Shown: positions 34,572-45,461 of the stretch, piece by piece
How the letters are laid out: the number at the start of each line of letters is the position of its first letter
How positions within the stretch are numbered: the first letter of the stretch is position 1
DNA from: Brachionus manjavacas
Taxonomy: Eukaryota; Rotifera; Eurotatoria; Ploima; Brachionidae
Assembly: GCA_019054805.1 (NCBI GenBank)
Contig: JAHQIY010000008.1
Span: forward strand, 667,501 to 731,500
Reading direction: 5' to 3'
Length of the DNA: 64,000 nucleotides
The notes under the pieces: generated by a model
Seen by the model: the letters and a program-made list of their open reading frames with translations, nothing else
What the model was told of the DNA's origin: nothing
Database searches by the model: none
Program-made: the position numbers and the translations under genes

Positions 34572-35447
34572 AAATTTTGTTTTGATGGATTTATTTTATT
34601 TTTTCATGTAAATAAATTAATTTATTTTATATTTCTAATTTCAGATTTGGTTTAGATTTAAATTAGAAGAAGATTGTAAAAATTATAAAAAAACATTTTC
34701 TTTTTTTTTAATTTGGTAATAAATTTTTTTGGCTTACTATTTTATTTTCATCAAAAAATATACCATTAAACAGAAAAAATTTATCTCTTATAAAAAATCA
34801 TCTATTAATTTAGTTCAATTTATCGAATGATATATATGTTAATGGACAAAATGTTGTTTTTTAAATTCTAATTAGAATTGTTTAAAATTCATTAAGTCAA
34901 AGTCAAGTCCTTTGACTTTAAAGATCTAGAGAGAAGTCATGTCAAAAAACTTGATTTCGAAATTCAAAGTCAAGTCACTGACTTGACTTTGAAAAGACTT
35001 TAAAATGAATTTTTTTCTGACTTTTGCACAAGTCTAAATCTAATTCCAATCTTTTTCGTACCAGTCTTTTGTCTTTGATTTTCTACCGCGCTTTTTTCGA
35101 AACCAATATCTTTAAAGCTAAAACAGATTTTTATCAGTTTAGTCTTAACTGCGGACAGCTACAATATATTTGAAAAATTTTCCAAATTATTTCTATTTTT
35201 ATAAATTTTTTCAAATATTATTAAACAATTTTTTACATATACAGGTGCTAAATACCCATATAGCTTTGTTTAACACTACCCTCTGTATACATCTTTTGAG
35301 TTCATTAAATTGATCAAAATCAAATTTAAAATTCTTTGTAACTTTCGAATTTAATCATTTTATAAATGTTTATTGGAGCATAAGTGACTTTTTATATTTA
35401 AGAAAAATTCCTATGTTAAAATTTTTTTCTATGCATGTGAACATATT
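34572..35447. other. spacer with AAGTCA-family repeat
   Basis: At 34,893-35,035 lie repeated AAGTCAAAGTCAAGTC and reverse-complement TGACTTGACTTTGAAAAG words, a degenerate foldback of the family seen at 378-457. The rest is AT-rich without signal. Confidence 0.55.
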
Positions 35448-35729
35448 TTGGAAACTAAATTTTTTTTTGGTGAAAAAATAAATACAATGGTTAGAAAAAG
35501 AAATTATTCACAATTATTTAAAAAAAGTATAGTAGTAAATATAGCTGTGACACAGAGGTACCTGTGTGGATGTAGATTATTAGGCTACATCATATCAGCT
35601 CTTATCTGTCCTGCTAATGGCTATACTCGGTATACCGATATCCTCAGATCACCGGACACCGGATCCAGTTTAGCTTTAAAGCTGTTCAAATTATTCGCAT
35701 TAACTATACTGGGAGGTTGTAAATTCTAA
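35448..35729 (+). other. GC-rich, hairpin-dense patch with an open frame
   Basis: Between about 35,545 and 35,715 the GC content rises well above the surroundings and short palindromes follow one another: CACAGAGGTACCTGTG, GATGTAG...CTACATC, TCGGTATACCGA, CCGGACACCGG and AGCTTTAAAGCT. An open frame of about 90 codons covers it (YLCGCRLLGYIISALICPAN), but it has no relatives I know. A structured RNA, a captured foreign piece or a translated small protein are all possible. Confidence 0.4.
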
Positions 35730-35937
35730 GCATAGATATTTAGAAAGAGTTTATAATTAAAGTGAGTATTTTGACCACAAATCTTTGACACTAATTTCAT
35801 TTATACCCGCCAAAAAAAATGAATTTCTTTTCCTCCAGGCCAGACTTATCTAGAAATTAGCTTTCTCGTTCTTGAATTAAGACCATTTATTCAAAATTTG
35901 ATCAACTAAGATTTTATTTTAATTAGTTAAAGTTATA

Positions 35938-36105
35938 ATGATTTCAAAAAGTAAGTGTTTCGAAATAAATAGATTCATTTTGTGGATATTGGATACAAAT
36001 GAATTAGAGAATAAACTGCTCAAAATGGAAAACGAGTTTTTTAGAGCTGCTTTAAACAAACAATATACAGAACAAATTTTTAAAATTATGAAATATTTAT
36101 TTTAA
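35938..36105 (+). other. short open frame, unidentified
   Basis: ATG to stop, 55 codons, with protein-like composition (NRFILWILDTNELENKLLKM; EFFRAALNKQYTEQIFKIMK). No introns or partner exons seen; it could be a relic or chance. Confidence 0.25.
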
Positions 36106-36939
36106 AAAAAATTAGACTTTTTTCGTTTTGTAATATCTTTTAATTCTTTTAAATTTGTACAAAGAAATGAAAAAAAAAATTTTTAATTAAATTTTGTGAG
36201 AACGTGTATTTCTATTTTTTATTTTTGTACTAATTTTTTACATTGCATTATTTTTTGTTTTTTATTCCAACATATTTATTAGTAATTTTTTAGTTTTCAT
36301 ATTCTTCAAAAACACGACTTTTTTTTTATTTATTTACCGTATAATTTTATAAAGTAAAAAGACAAATTTTTTAAATATTTGATGAAGAAAAAAAAATAAA
36401 ACAATTAACCGAAAAATCGTTTTAGCTACCAAAGTGAGATTTATGTGCCATGCTTTACAGGATAAATTCTGTTGTAGCTTATTTTTATTTTTATGCTAAG
36501 ACTTTGAATTAACAACTAAAATAATTTACCATAAAAAATAGCAATTAGCTTTAATCTTTAAATTACGATTTTACCTAACTTACAGTACTAAAAACGATAC
36601 AATATATTCTTTTATGTTTTTTTTAAACAATGCTTTCTTTTACTATTATTAAAAAATAAAACTTAAAAAAATTTCGAAATTTTGTACCGCAAGGTTTAGT
36701 TAAATGCAATTTGATCGCCACGAAAATAACAAGATTATTTAACAACACAAAGCTGTGATATATCAATGAAAAATGAACATAAATACTTATGCAACAACAG
36801 AAAAAATCAATGTTCAATTTTTGAAAATTTGCAATGTAATGTAGGTAACTGGCTGAATTTTAATAAATTTATAAAAAAATTTTTATTCTGGGTTATTTTT
36901 TTAACTTGCTTTTTTTTATACATAATGAATAACTCGTGA
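36106..36939. other. AT-rich spacer
   Basis: Nothing recognisable on either strand. Confidence 0.4.
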
Positions 36940-36949
36940 GATGTTACAT

Positions 36950-37573
36950 GAAATAAATGGTTCCCCACAATCAAAAAACTTTTGCTCACAGACTAAAAAC
37001 TTTTCACCACACACCAAGAACTTTTTAACACAAATCACTACATAACACATTTTTTGTGCCGAATTCAAAAAAACCAAATAACTGGTTAACAAATAACTGG
37101 TTAACAAAAATTTTTTATTTAATATTTTTTCAAATAGTGCTTATAAAATTATATATAAAAAAATTAAATATTAAATTAAAATCTATTTTAAGGAAAACCA
37201 ATTTACAGCTAATTATGGACGACCTTTATTAGGTTTATTAACAAATTTGCCCGATTCTCATATAATATTAGCCCTGCATCATTCAATGAATTGTCATTGT
37301 TTTTTCTTTTTCGTTTTATTTTTTTTGGATTATTTAGTTTCTAAAATTTGGAAATTTTTTTACTCCGTAAAATCATAAGCATTTTATTATCTAAAATATT
37401 TAGTAGAAGTTTTTAATAGATATTTAAAAAGAATTTTGCTTAGAAGTTTTTATTTTGTGGAGAGCAGTTTTTGTCTTAGTCAAGTTATTTTTGTGCTGAA
37501 AATTTTTTCTTTGTGGGGAAAAGTTTTTGATTTGTGGGTGACAGTTTTTTGTTTGTGGGGACTAGGTAGACCC
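36950..37573. mobile_element. MULE-type MITE with 10-bp target duplication
   Basis: A 624-bp unit lies between direct repeats GATGTTACAT at 36,940-36,949 and 37,574-37,583. Its ends are inverted repeats of about 110 bp made of a short motif (CCCCACAA, then CAAAAAACTTTTG) repeated four or five times per arm at 20-25 base spacing. A 10-bp duplication and repeat-rich TIRs suit the Mutator-like group. It sits inside the giant element, near the right TIR. Confidence 0.75.
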
Positions 37574-37583
37574 GATGTTACAT

Positions 37584-38146
37584 TAATTAAAGAATATGAT
37601 TAATCACTGATTTCTTATTGATTTATTTTTTCTATATTGTTAATTGAGCAAAATTAAAAAATCCATAAATTTTAATTTAATCTTTTAAAATAAAAAAAGT
37701 GAGAAAAACAAAAAATAAATTCAATAAAATATAAAATATAAGTAAATTTTGTAAAGATTTTGTAGAAAAGGAAATAAATTTTGTAAATTTCAAATTGAAT
37801 GCAAATTTATTGACCTTGTCTTTTTTTTAAATTAAATGCTATGGTAACCTAGTCTAACCGGGTGACCATATTTTTTTTTATTGCTTATTTCTCACCCATT
37901 TTGTTCAAAAACTTCAAAAATAGTCACCCAATTTTCCCGAATTTTTTGAGTAACCCCTTTGGCTCCGCGGTTAATTATGTGAGGTCCAAAAGGGTTAAAG
38001 CGGTTAACCCGATTAAAACCTAAAATTGTATACAATTAGCCCGAAATTTAACCCCAAAAAAAGAATTTTAACCCTTTTAACCCATTTGACATTTAGGTAG
38101 AAAACTTTATTTTGTTTTTGAATGTAACTTTACTTGATCAGTAAAA
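37584..38146. other. spacer with TTAACCC/TCACCC-rich patch
   Basis: From about 37,858 to 38,095 words such as GGGTGACC, CTCACCCA, AGTCACCC, GGGTTAAAGCGGTTAACCC, TTAACCCTTTTAACCC recur in both orientations and the patch is richer in GC than its neighbours. It may be the end of an old element. No gene. Confidence 0.4.
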
Positions 38147-38169
38147 ATGATTGAAAAATGAAAAAAAAA

Positions 38170-38560
38170 ATCCAAATCCACTACTCGAAATTACTTTAAT
38201 TGACTTGGATTTCCAAATCATTTTAACTCTTGCATCGCGAACTTGGGAATCCAAATCCACTACTCGAGTTTACTTTAATTGACTTGGATTTCCAAATCAT
38301 TTTAACTCTTGCAACGCGAACTTGGGAATCCAAATCCACTACTCGAGTTTACTTTAATTGACTTGGATTTCCAAATCATTTTAACTCTTGCAACGCGAAC
38401 TTGGGAATCCAAATCCACTACTCGAGTTTACTTTAATTGACTTGGATTTCCAAATCATTTTAACTCTTGCAACGCGAACTTGGGAATCCAAATCCACTAC
38501 TCGAGTTTACTTTAATTGACTTGGATTTCCAAATCATTTTAACTCTTGCTACGCGAACTT
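38170..38560 (-). repeat. 79-bp tandem array, 5 units (right TIR)
   Basis: Five units in reverse orientation; the three central ones appear identical, and the first unit has AATTAC in place of GTTTAC and GCATCGCG in place of GCAACGCG. The left TIR has three units, so the array has gained or lost copies since the TIRs were last identical. Confidence 0.95.
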
Positions 38561-38758
38561 GGATTTACTTTTTTTTGCATGCAAAACTATTCATAATCAT
38601 TTCAAAATTAATTTGCTATAAGTGTTAATTTATTTTTTTTAATGAATCTTCTCTTTATAAAAATTACCAAAATAAAGCCTCCCCAAATTATTTGAAAATT
38701 TAAAAAATTAATTTTAGCTCTATTTTTTTAATTTAAATAAAATAGGCAATTAAAAATT

Positions 38759-39069
38759 ATTTACCCCAACAAAAGAATTAGCCAGTCTAATGAAAGAAGA
38801 CGAGCCAAAGTTCCATCATCAGTTGTACGAATGTAATCGGCCTAAATATCTCGATGAATGCAGGTTTTTTAGTAAAAGTAGTCCAATCCGTCCAATTTGT
38901 CTCTCATTATGGTCGCAATTTTCTCTTTCGGCAAGAGGCTTCTTGTGAACTTCGAGCAAATCTGACGCCGAGCCGAGACAATACTCAATGACAAGCCATG
39001 CGTAATAGTCCTTAATGAAGCAACCTTTGTAGGAAACATAATGCTGGTGCCTTAGCTCTTTCTGAATTT
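38759..39069 (-). pseudogene. TAO-kinase catalytic-domain relic (right TIR copy)
   Basis: Mirror of 19,608-19,918, with the same motifs ([22 protein letters not shown]) and the same stops and frameshift. It points inwards, away from the spectrin relic that lies nearer the element end. Confidence 0.9.
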
Positions 39070-39528
39070 CTAGTCATTTCTCGAATAAAAAAATTAAACA
39101 AAAATTTTTTTTTTTAATATAAAAAATTTTACTTCAGATGACTACTTCCAACCGTTGTTCATCATTTTTCAACAACTGATGAGCATAGTGTTAAGTCAAC
39201 TTAATGAAAGGAAATAAAATGACTTATCAAGCTAATTGTTTAAAAGAAAAATTTAAAAACTTGAAAAAGCTAAACGATTAAGAGAATAAATTTAAATTCT
39301 GGACAATCCAAATTAATGACAAATTATTTAAAATATTTTTTCATTCAAGCCTATTATTATATAGAATTTTAGAAATTCTGGCGAAATTGAATTAATAATT
39401 AAATTAATGCTTAAAAGTTTAAATTTAAATTTCTTTTTGGTACTTGATAAAATATAATTAGGTATTTAGAAAAATATAAGCCTAAATGAGATAAAGTAAC
39501 TATTCAATATAAATAATTTATTAATTAC

Positions 39529-40684
39529 CTGATATTGCAGGGCTCTTTATTTGTCAACAGATAGAAGTTTTTCCTTGATCCACTGTATGACGTCATAATA
39601 GTTAAAAAGCAAATTTTGATGCATCAACGAGCCGTCGAGTTGTTTGCGTCTGTTGGCGCACAGATCGCTCAGCTGCTTGCTTTTTGCACAGCTCTGTTCC
39701 ACAATCTGCTGGACTTGGTTGACATTTGAATTTTTGCTGCGTATCATGTCGCTGCATCTCTGCTCCAAATTGTCAAAAGAGCCTATCTGGGACTTGACCG
39801 AGTTCTCCATGTTTACTTGCTTGGTCTGCAGCGATTTGGCCGCCAAGACCGAATCGCCCACGTCCACACTGTTCAACCAGAGCTCAATTTGCTTTGACCA
39901 GTTCTCAATTTGGCGCCACGACTCCTTCACTTCCAAACACTGGGCACACTCGTGTAACGGCTTTTGTTTCTGTAACGCCTTTAGCTCAAGCTGCTCTTCG
40001 AATTGTCTACCGATATCTTTGATAAAATTGGATATTTGCCGCTGCACCAGCTGATAGTTGGACTCGTTTGACTTGCGCTCAATCAGCTCGTTGGCCATGT
40101 CACTTAGACCAATGAACCTGTGGGTCTTGCCCTCATTTTCAGTCATTCTTTCCTGGCGCAAATTGATTGAATTGTGCCAATTGGACAGAGTCTAAATTTT
40201 TGTGCTCCACCTCCACTCGCAGAACACTTATCTTGTCCAGAATGCGCTGGTCAATGTCTTCCAAGTGGCGCATCAACAAATGAACGTCCAGCGCAGCCAA
40301 CAACTTTTGCCGGTACTTGTACACACCCGACTTGAACAGCTCGGATCTGTTGATCAAGCGGTCATTTTTGTCGGCCACCATATGCTGGTCAGTGCGTCCC
40401 AAGCGCACCAATTTTTTGCCCATTTCGATCAATTGTTTTAGCTTGAGCTCATGTGTGGGTGATGTGGTGTCGTCGAATTTTTTCAAAAGTTGAACATAGT
40501 GCTCGTAGTCGCGACCCACATCGCCACTCTGAATCATCAACTCTTTGTCCTCGAGCCACTCTTCAAGCTTTTCCAACTGGTCATTATACTCAAGTATGTC
40601 CTTCGCTTCGGCAAACTCTTTTTCGCGCTCGTTCACCTCGTAGGCGATCGCCTGACACTTTGAGTTCAAATTTTGCAAAGTGTG
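39529..40684 (-). pseudogene. beta-spectrin repeat exon relic (right TIR copy)
   Basis: Mirror of 17,993-19,148. The two broken frames (184 and 204 codons) translate to exactly the same residues as in the left copy, so the arms are identical at protein level over about 1.15 kb, including the shared frameshift and stop. Confidence 0.85.
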
Positions 40685-41017
40685 CTGCATCAAAGATTTT
40701 TTATTAAAGATTTTTTTTGAAAAATATTAAAGATTTTTTTTGAAATCTGTACCTGCTTTAAAACTTTGAAAATTAGAAAAATTTTCAAAATAAACTTAAC
40801 AAAAAATGAGTTTAAAAATTTCAATTTTTAAAATCGATTTTTTCAATAGATTGAGTAAAATATTTTTTTTTATTATTTTATTTTTTTAATTTACATAGCA
40901 TGTAAACTGTGTTACATTTAAATTTATTAAACTAATTCAAAGATTTATTTCAATATTTAATGATAAACCCTTTAAATTGAAATGATATTTTGAATTGATC
41001 GTTAACTTCAAGTTGCC

Positions 41018-41025
41018 CCAAAAAC
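41018..41025. repeat. 8-bp target-site duplication, right copy
   Basis: CCAAAAAC, identical to 17,653-17,660, directly after the TIR end AACTTCAAGTTGCC. Confidence 0.85.
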
Positions 41026-42218
41026 ACGCATAAGGTGGAAATTGGTAAGAAAGAATGCCAAAATATTCTAATTTTATTGTAAAATTATTTATGAAAAAAA
41101 ATAAATTAATCCAAATCCGCATCGAAATAACTGACCTTTCTCGGTCCTTATATATGAAGGATAAGTATTTGGAGTCAAAAATATAATGATTTAGTTTTTG
41201 ACACGCGCAAACAGTAAAAATGTCATGAAAAAGAGATCACATACAGGATACAAAAATTTCTAAGCATTGTTAAATTAAAATTTCTGCCTAGAGTTTGGTG
41301 TGTTTAGGACTTAATCAGAGATTTATATCAGGATTTTCAAATTGTTACTCGAAGAGCTTTGAAGCAGATCCAGTCAAAAATTTTGTGAAGATTTTTTTTA
41401 GTTTCTTTAAAAAATCTTTATATTTTGACCTATTTTGAAGAAAATAAAGAGATATTCTAGAAATAAAAATATAATTAATTTAAATAAAAAATCTTTACTT
41501 ATTCCCTTTATTTTTTTTTAAAATGCTTAATATGCTCAACCAGTCAAAAAGTTTTCATAAATTTTTTGTAGTTTCTTTAAAGATTCTTAAAAAAAAATTG
41601 GGTTTAAAATTATTAATGAAAATACTAAGATATTTTAGATTTTTAATCTCATGTACCATTCCTAATTAAATAAAAAAGCTTTTTAATTTTTGCTAAATGA
41701 ATAAATTGTTTTGATTGAATAAAGTTGCACGCCAATTTGCTTACAAAATAGAAAGCGGTTACTTTATTTTATTGATAGGTGCCACAGATAACTTAATTCA
41801 TTTTAAAGATAAAGTTAAATATTTATTTTATTTATTCAATGAACGCCTTGTAGGCGATGTAGAAAAATAAAAAATAAAATAAGAAAAAAATTAATAATCT
41901 TAAGACAAAAGAATTGAAACATCCGATAATTTTAATTTTAAATGTTAATGTTTATTACTTTATTTTAATTTCAATAATTAATAATTGACGAGAAAACTCT
42001 CCTATTTAGTAGACAATAATTAAATCTTCATACGTACTCTAAAAAATTCTTTTCTACATGTAATGTTTGCATTAGTACCCTTGGACCCGTCTATCCGATC
42101 TTGTCGTAAGACGTATTGGAGCAGCTATTAATGCTTCTTGTTAACTTAAAAGCTCATGGTTAAGTTAATCAACTCTCAAGTGATATCGACAAAGATGTCG
42201 CTATATCACACTACATAT
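41026..42218. other. intergenic DNA with a LINE-like 3' tail
   Basis: Mostly AT-rich. At 41,843-41,885 a small hairpin (CGCCTTGTAGGCG) followed by GTAGAAAAATAAAAAATAAA has the same design as the LINE 3' end at 17,313-17,380, so it may be a 3' remnant of a related LINE. From about 42,060 to 42,218 the sequence is GC-richer and may belong to the MULE relic split by the LTR element. Confidence 0.4.
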
Positions 42219-42557
42219 TGTTGACGTGCGGTCAACGACTTGTTAGTGCTCATAATAAAAGAGTGAAAAGTGCTTTTTTTAAAGAATTTATTAAAATGTC
42301 TTATCAAAATTCAAGTTTAAGAACACACACACATTTATCCAAAAGTCTTGGTCCATTTATACGAAGAGTATTTCTTATCAGTTAAAAATTAGGCTTAGCA
42401 ACATTTTGTATTTATTCTATTTTATTTTATTAATGAAGTAACAACTACTAGCAACAATTAAGTTACTAACACTTAAACTAAGGACTTTTAATTATTATTT
42501 TCTCCAGAGAGACTGTGTAGCATTCCAGCTTCTCATTTCTGTGATAAGCCGCTAACA
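42219..42557 (-). repeat. LTR (low-coordinate copy)
   Basis: TGTTGACGTGCGG to GCCGCTAACA, 339 bp, nearly identical to 45,462-45,800. Confidence 0.9.
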
Positions 42558-45461
42558 CACTCCCTCTTGTTTTAAACAGCAATGTCTCCTATTGTCTGAT
42601 GCCTATTGTTGCTGTCATTACTGTATATTATAAACTCGTAGAGGCCATAATGACTTATAAAAGCAGTCTTTTCCCTGTCTTCTTCAGCCATAGGTATTTG
42701 CCAGTATCCTGAAGTAAGATCTAACGAGGAGAAAAATTTAGCTTTTCCCAGTGAATTGAGGCTGTCGTCAATACGAGGAATGGGATATACATCCCGTTTT
42801 GTGACTTTGTTAATCTTTCTGTAATCAATGCAGAATCTAATGCTGCCATCCTTCTTGCCTACGAGTATAATCGGTGAAGACCATGGACTTCTAGAGGGCT
42901 GAATTACCTTTTTATCAAGCATATCTCTAATTTGTTCCTCAATCACTTGTTTTTCTTTTACACCAGCACGGTAGGGTGCCGAATTGATTGGGAAGCTGTT
43001 ATTAGTATCGATAGAGTGAGTGACATTGTAAGCACCTCCTGGATTGGCTAAGTTTTTGTTGAATAACTCGTTATAGTCAATTAAGACTTCTTTAAAAAGT
43101 TTGAGTCTGTCTCCCTCCAGACATGTGTTTGATAGATTGACTCCTTCTGGTAAATTTTCTTCATCTTTTTTTTTGCTCTTGGTAGCATTTCGATCTTCAG
43201 TTTGTTTGTCTATAGATTCACCCTCTAATTTGTCGGAGAAGTCCATATCTATTACGTAGAAGTCATCTTCGTCTACAGTTTGAAGGTTGCCCACTATTGT
43301 CCCTTTTGGTAAACACAAAGCTGCTCGAGAAAAGTTAGTAACATCCAAGCTGATTTGGTCTTCATAAGCTAGCAATCCTTTGCCGACCAACAACTGGAAT
43401 CTAGCTGTAAGGTATGGATTTTGTGACACGAAAGCTTTGCTATTGTACTATTTGGTGGCTTTGGTTAGTACCAATGTGTGACAACCTGCCGGTAGAAATA
43501 GATCTTCATATAGGTAAAGCTGTAAGGCTTCAGTATTCTGATGATGCGGATCATATAGATCGTAGTCGGGGTCTAAACTTATGGTTTTCTTTGTAGGCCT
43601 TATTATTACGTCGAATTTGAGGACGAAGTCCATACCAAGAACTGAGTCATACGGAAGTTTATCAACTACAAGAAAGTTAGTAAGATACGTATCGTGATGA
43701 ATTTCTATCGGGAGTTGCACGTAATGATTAGTTGTGACAGTGGTTTCATCACCAAGCTGGACAACACATGGAATATCAAGAAGCACTAACTTAACAGGAT
43801 GCAAAGAGGACTGCAGACTCTCAACAATCGATGCCTTGATGAAGTTATTACTGGCGCCTGTATCCAACACGTTAGAAATAGACTTTTCCCAAATTGATGC
43901 TGGTATTTCCATGAGGTTGTTCTTACGCAAACTTAACGAGACGGTCTTTTGAAAATTAAGTTGAGCTAAGGTTTGTTCTAAAGCTGTTTCTTGGGGTATA
44001 TAATAAAATGGAGGATGGTGCAGACAAGGGTCATAAAAAGTTGCCGCGCAAATTTCGTAAAATTTTATTTGTTTATTTTGGTTATTATTATTATTCAAAG
44101 AATGATTAGCTGATGACTGTGGTGCATAGTTAGGAGGCTTATCACTGTTTCTGGTCGGACAGAAGGCTCTTAAGTGACCAGGTTGATTGCAAAGGTAACA
44201 GCGTTTTATCCTGGGTAAGTGTTTAAAGTTCGGACCCACATAGGACTTACCTTGCGTATTGTGGTTTTTTTGATTGCTGGTTTGATGGTTATTGTGGTGA
44301 CTATTGTTGCTGTCATTACTGTATTTATAGTTACCATTTAGATAGTTAAAGTTATCATTTCGGAACTTATAGTTTTCGTTACGGTTTTTATAGTTTGGCG
44401 GCTTGTTATCACGTCGGTTATCATGTTGCATAACCTGTCCTGGATTTGTAATGCCAGGATTATTTCTTACCATGTGCAATAATTGCTGGTTTTGTCGTTC
44501 TGTCACACTCGGAGTTGATTCCAACTGTTGTTTCAAATTCTTGAATTCTCCCTTCAAGTGCTCATACTGTTGTTTGACTTGGTGCGCCTGGCTGTCCAAT
44601 TTTGCCAGAATACTCGTATAGTTTGAGCTCTTTGTTGTTTTTATTTTGTCGGAATCTAGGAGCCCTTTCTCACTAGTAGTTTCTGTTGTTTCAAGGACTA
44701 GTAGTTGTTCCTTCTTGGCCTTGTCCTTATCCACTTCGCAAATTTCAGCGAACCTAATAGCTTCCCGTATATCTTTTGGTCTTCGCACCCGTACCATAGC
44801 GCAGATTTCGGTGTTTAGTCCTCTCAGGAATAATCCAGAGTCAATTGTTCTATGATAGCAGAGTCTTGTATTTGAGGATACGCTTTTCCAAACATTTGGG
44901 TCACACGTAAACCATAAAAAGTGAGTGATTCGTTTGCTTCGCGCTTTACCTTACCTAGGTCGAGCACGTAGTGTTCCGGATTACTCTTGCAGAACAACTT
45001 TCGCATCTCCTTAACAAGGCTTGTATACGAACCTCTAACTGACTCTTTAAAACCTTCCAGACATTCTCTGGCTCGACCACCTACGTATGCCTTGAACAAT
45101 TTTAATCGGTACTCTTCGTCGTCAAGTGTGTGCGTTTTGGTATCGAATTCATCCAACCACTGATCAAAATCATCATCTTCCAAACCTTTGAAAATCCTCA
45201 TTTCTATTGTGGCCAGTTGAAATATTGGCTTGGTAGGAAATACTGATGGTGCGGCACCCAATTGCTGAAATTGATCTGTTATGTTTTTAGTTACTGCATC
45301 ATCTCTTGCCTTTTCTTCTTCTTTCTTCGGGATCTTTGGTGGTCTACCCGGTCCTCTCTTACCAGTGCTGGGGCGCTTACCACTTTTTTTAAGTTAATGA
45401 AACGATGACTGCGTTCTGATTGGTAACATTCTCCCGCCGCTCTTGATTCGCAGCGCCACTT

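Larger units (their letters stand above)
17661..41017. mobile_element. giant TIR transposon candidate (23.4 kb) with cargo
   Basis: What is seen: 2.7-kb and 2.9-kb inverted repeats with identical outer ends (GGCAACTTGAAGTT), flanked by the same 8-bp word CCAAAAAC. Inside lie a DDE-OTU gene, a C2HC/coiled-coil/RING-like gene, a chromodomain gene, a GT31 glycosyltransferase gene, a hairpin-rich GC patch and a MITE. What is known: 8-bp duplications occur in hAT, P, Merlin, Zisupton and some MULE groups; kilobase TIRs and captured host-gene pieces are best known from MULEs. What is inferred: the unit moved as one piece, and the MULE-like DDE gene at 25.5-28.6 kb is its transposase. The TIRs are almost identical (about 1.15 kb of spectrin sequence gives the same protein in both), so the insertion is young or the arms are being homogenised. 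No capsid, polymerase B or integrase gene was seen, so it is not a Polinton. The alternative, a plain inverted segmental duplication, does not explain the flanking 8-bp repeat. Confidence 0.75.
38147..41017 (-). repeat. right terminal inverted repeat (2,871 bp)
   Basis: Reverse complement of the left TIR, 158 bases longer, which equals two extra 79-bp units. Read inwards from 41,017 it shows the same order: spectrin relic, TAO-kinase relic, TGCATGCA palindrome, tandem array. Single-base differences from the left copy are few (for example TGTAACACAG against TGTAACATAG near the outer end). Confidence 0.9.

Noticed and set aside
35545-35715. tRNA or known small RNA in the hairpin-rich patch
   Set aside because: No cloverleaf with box A/B spacing and no recognisable U-RNA motif could be laid on it.
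17661-41017. Polinton or other virus-like identity for the 23-kb element
   Set aside because: No polymerase B, retroviral-type integrase, packaging ATPase or capsid-like gene was seen, and the flanking duplication is 8 bp rather than the 6 bp of Polintons.
17661-41017. Simple inverted segmental duplication or assembly mirror
   Set aside because: The identical 8-bp word outside both ends, different flanks beyond it, and the differing array copy number argue for real, separate arms created by transposition; still testable.
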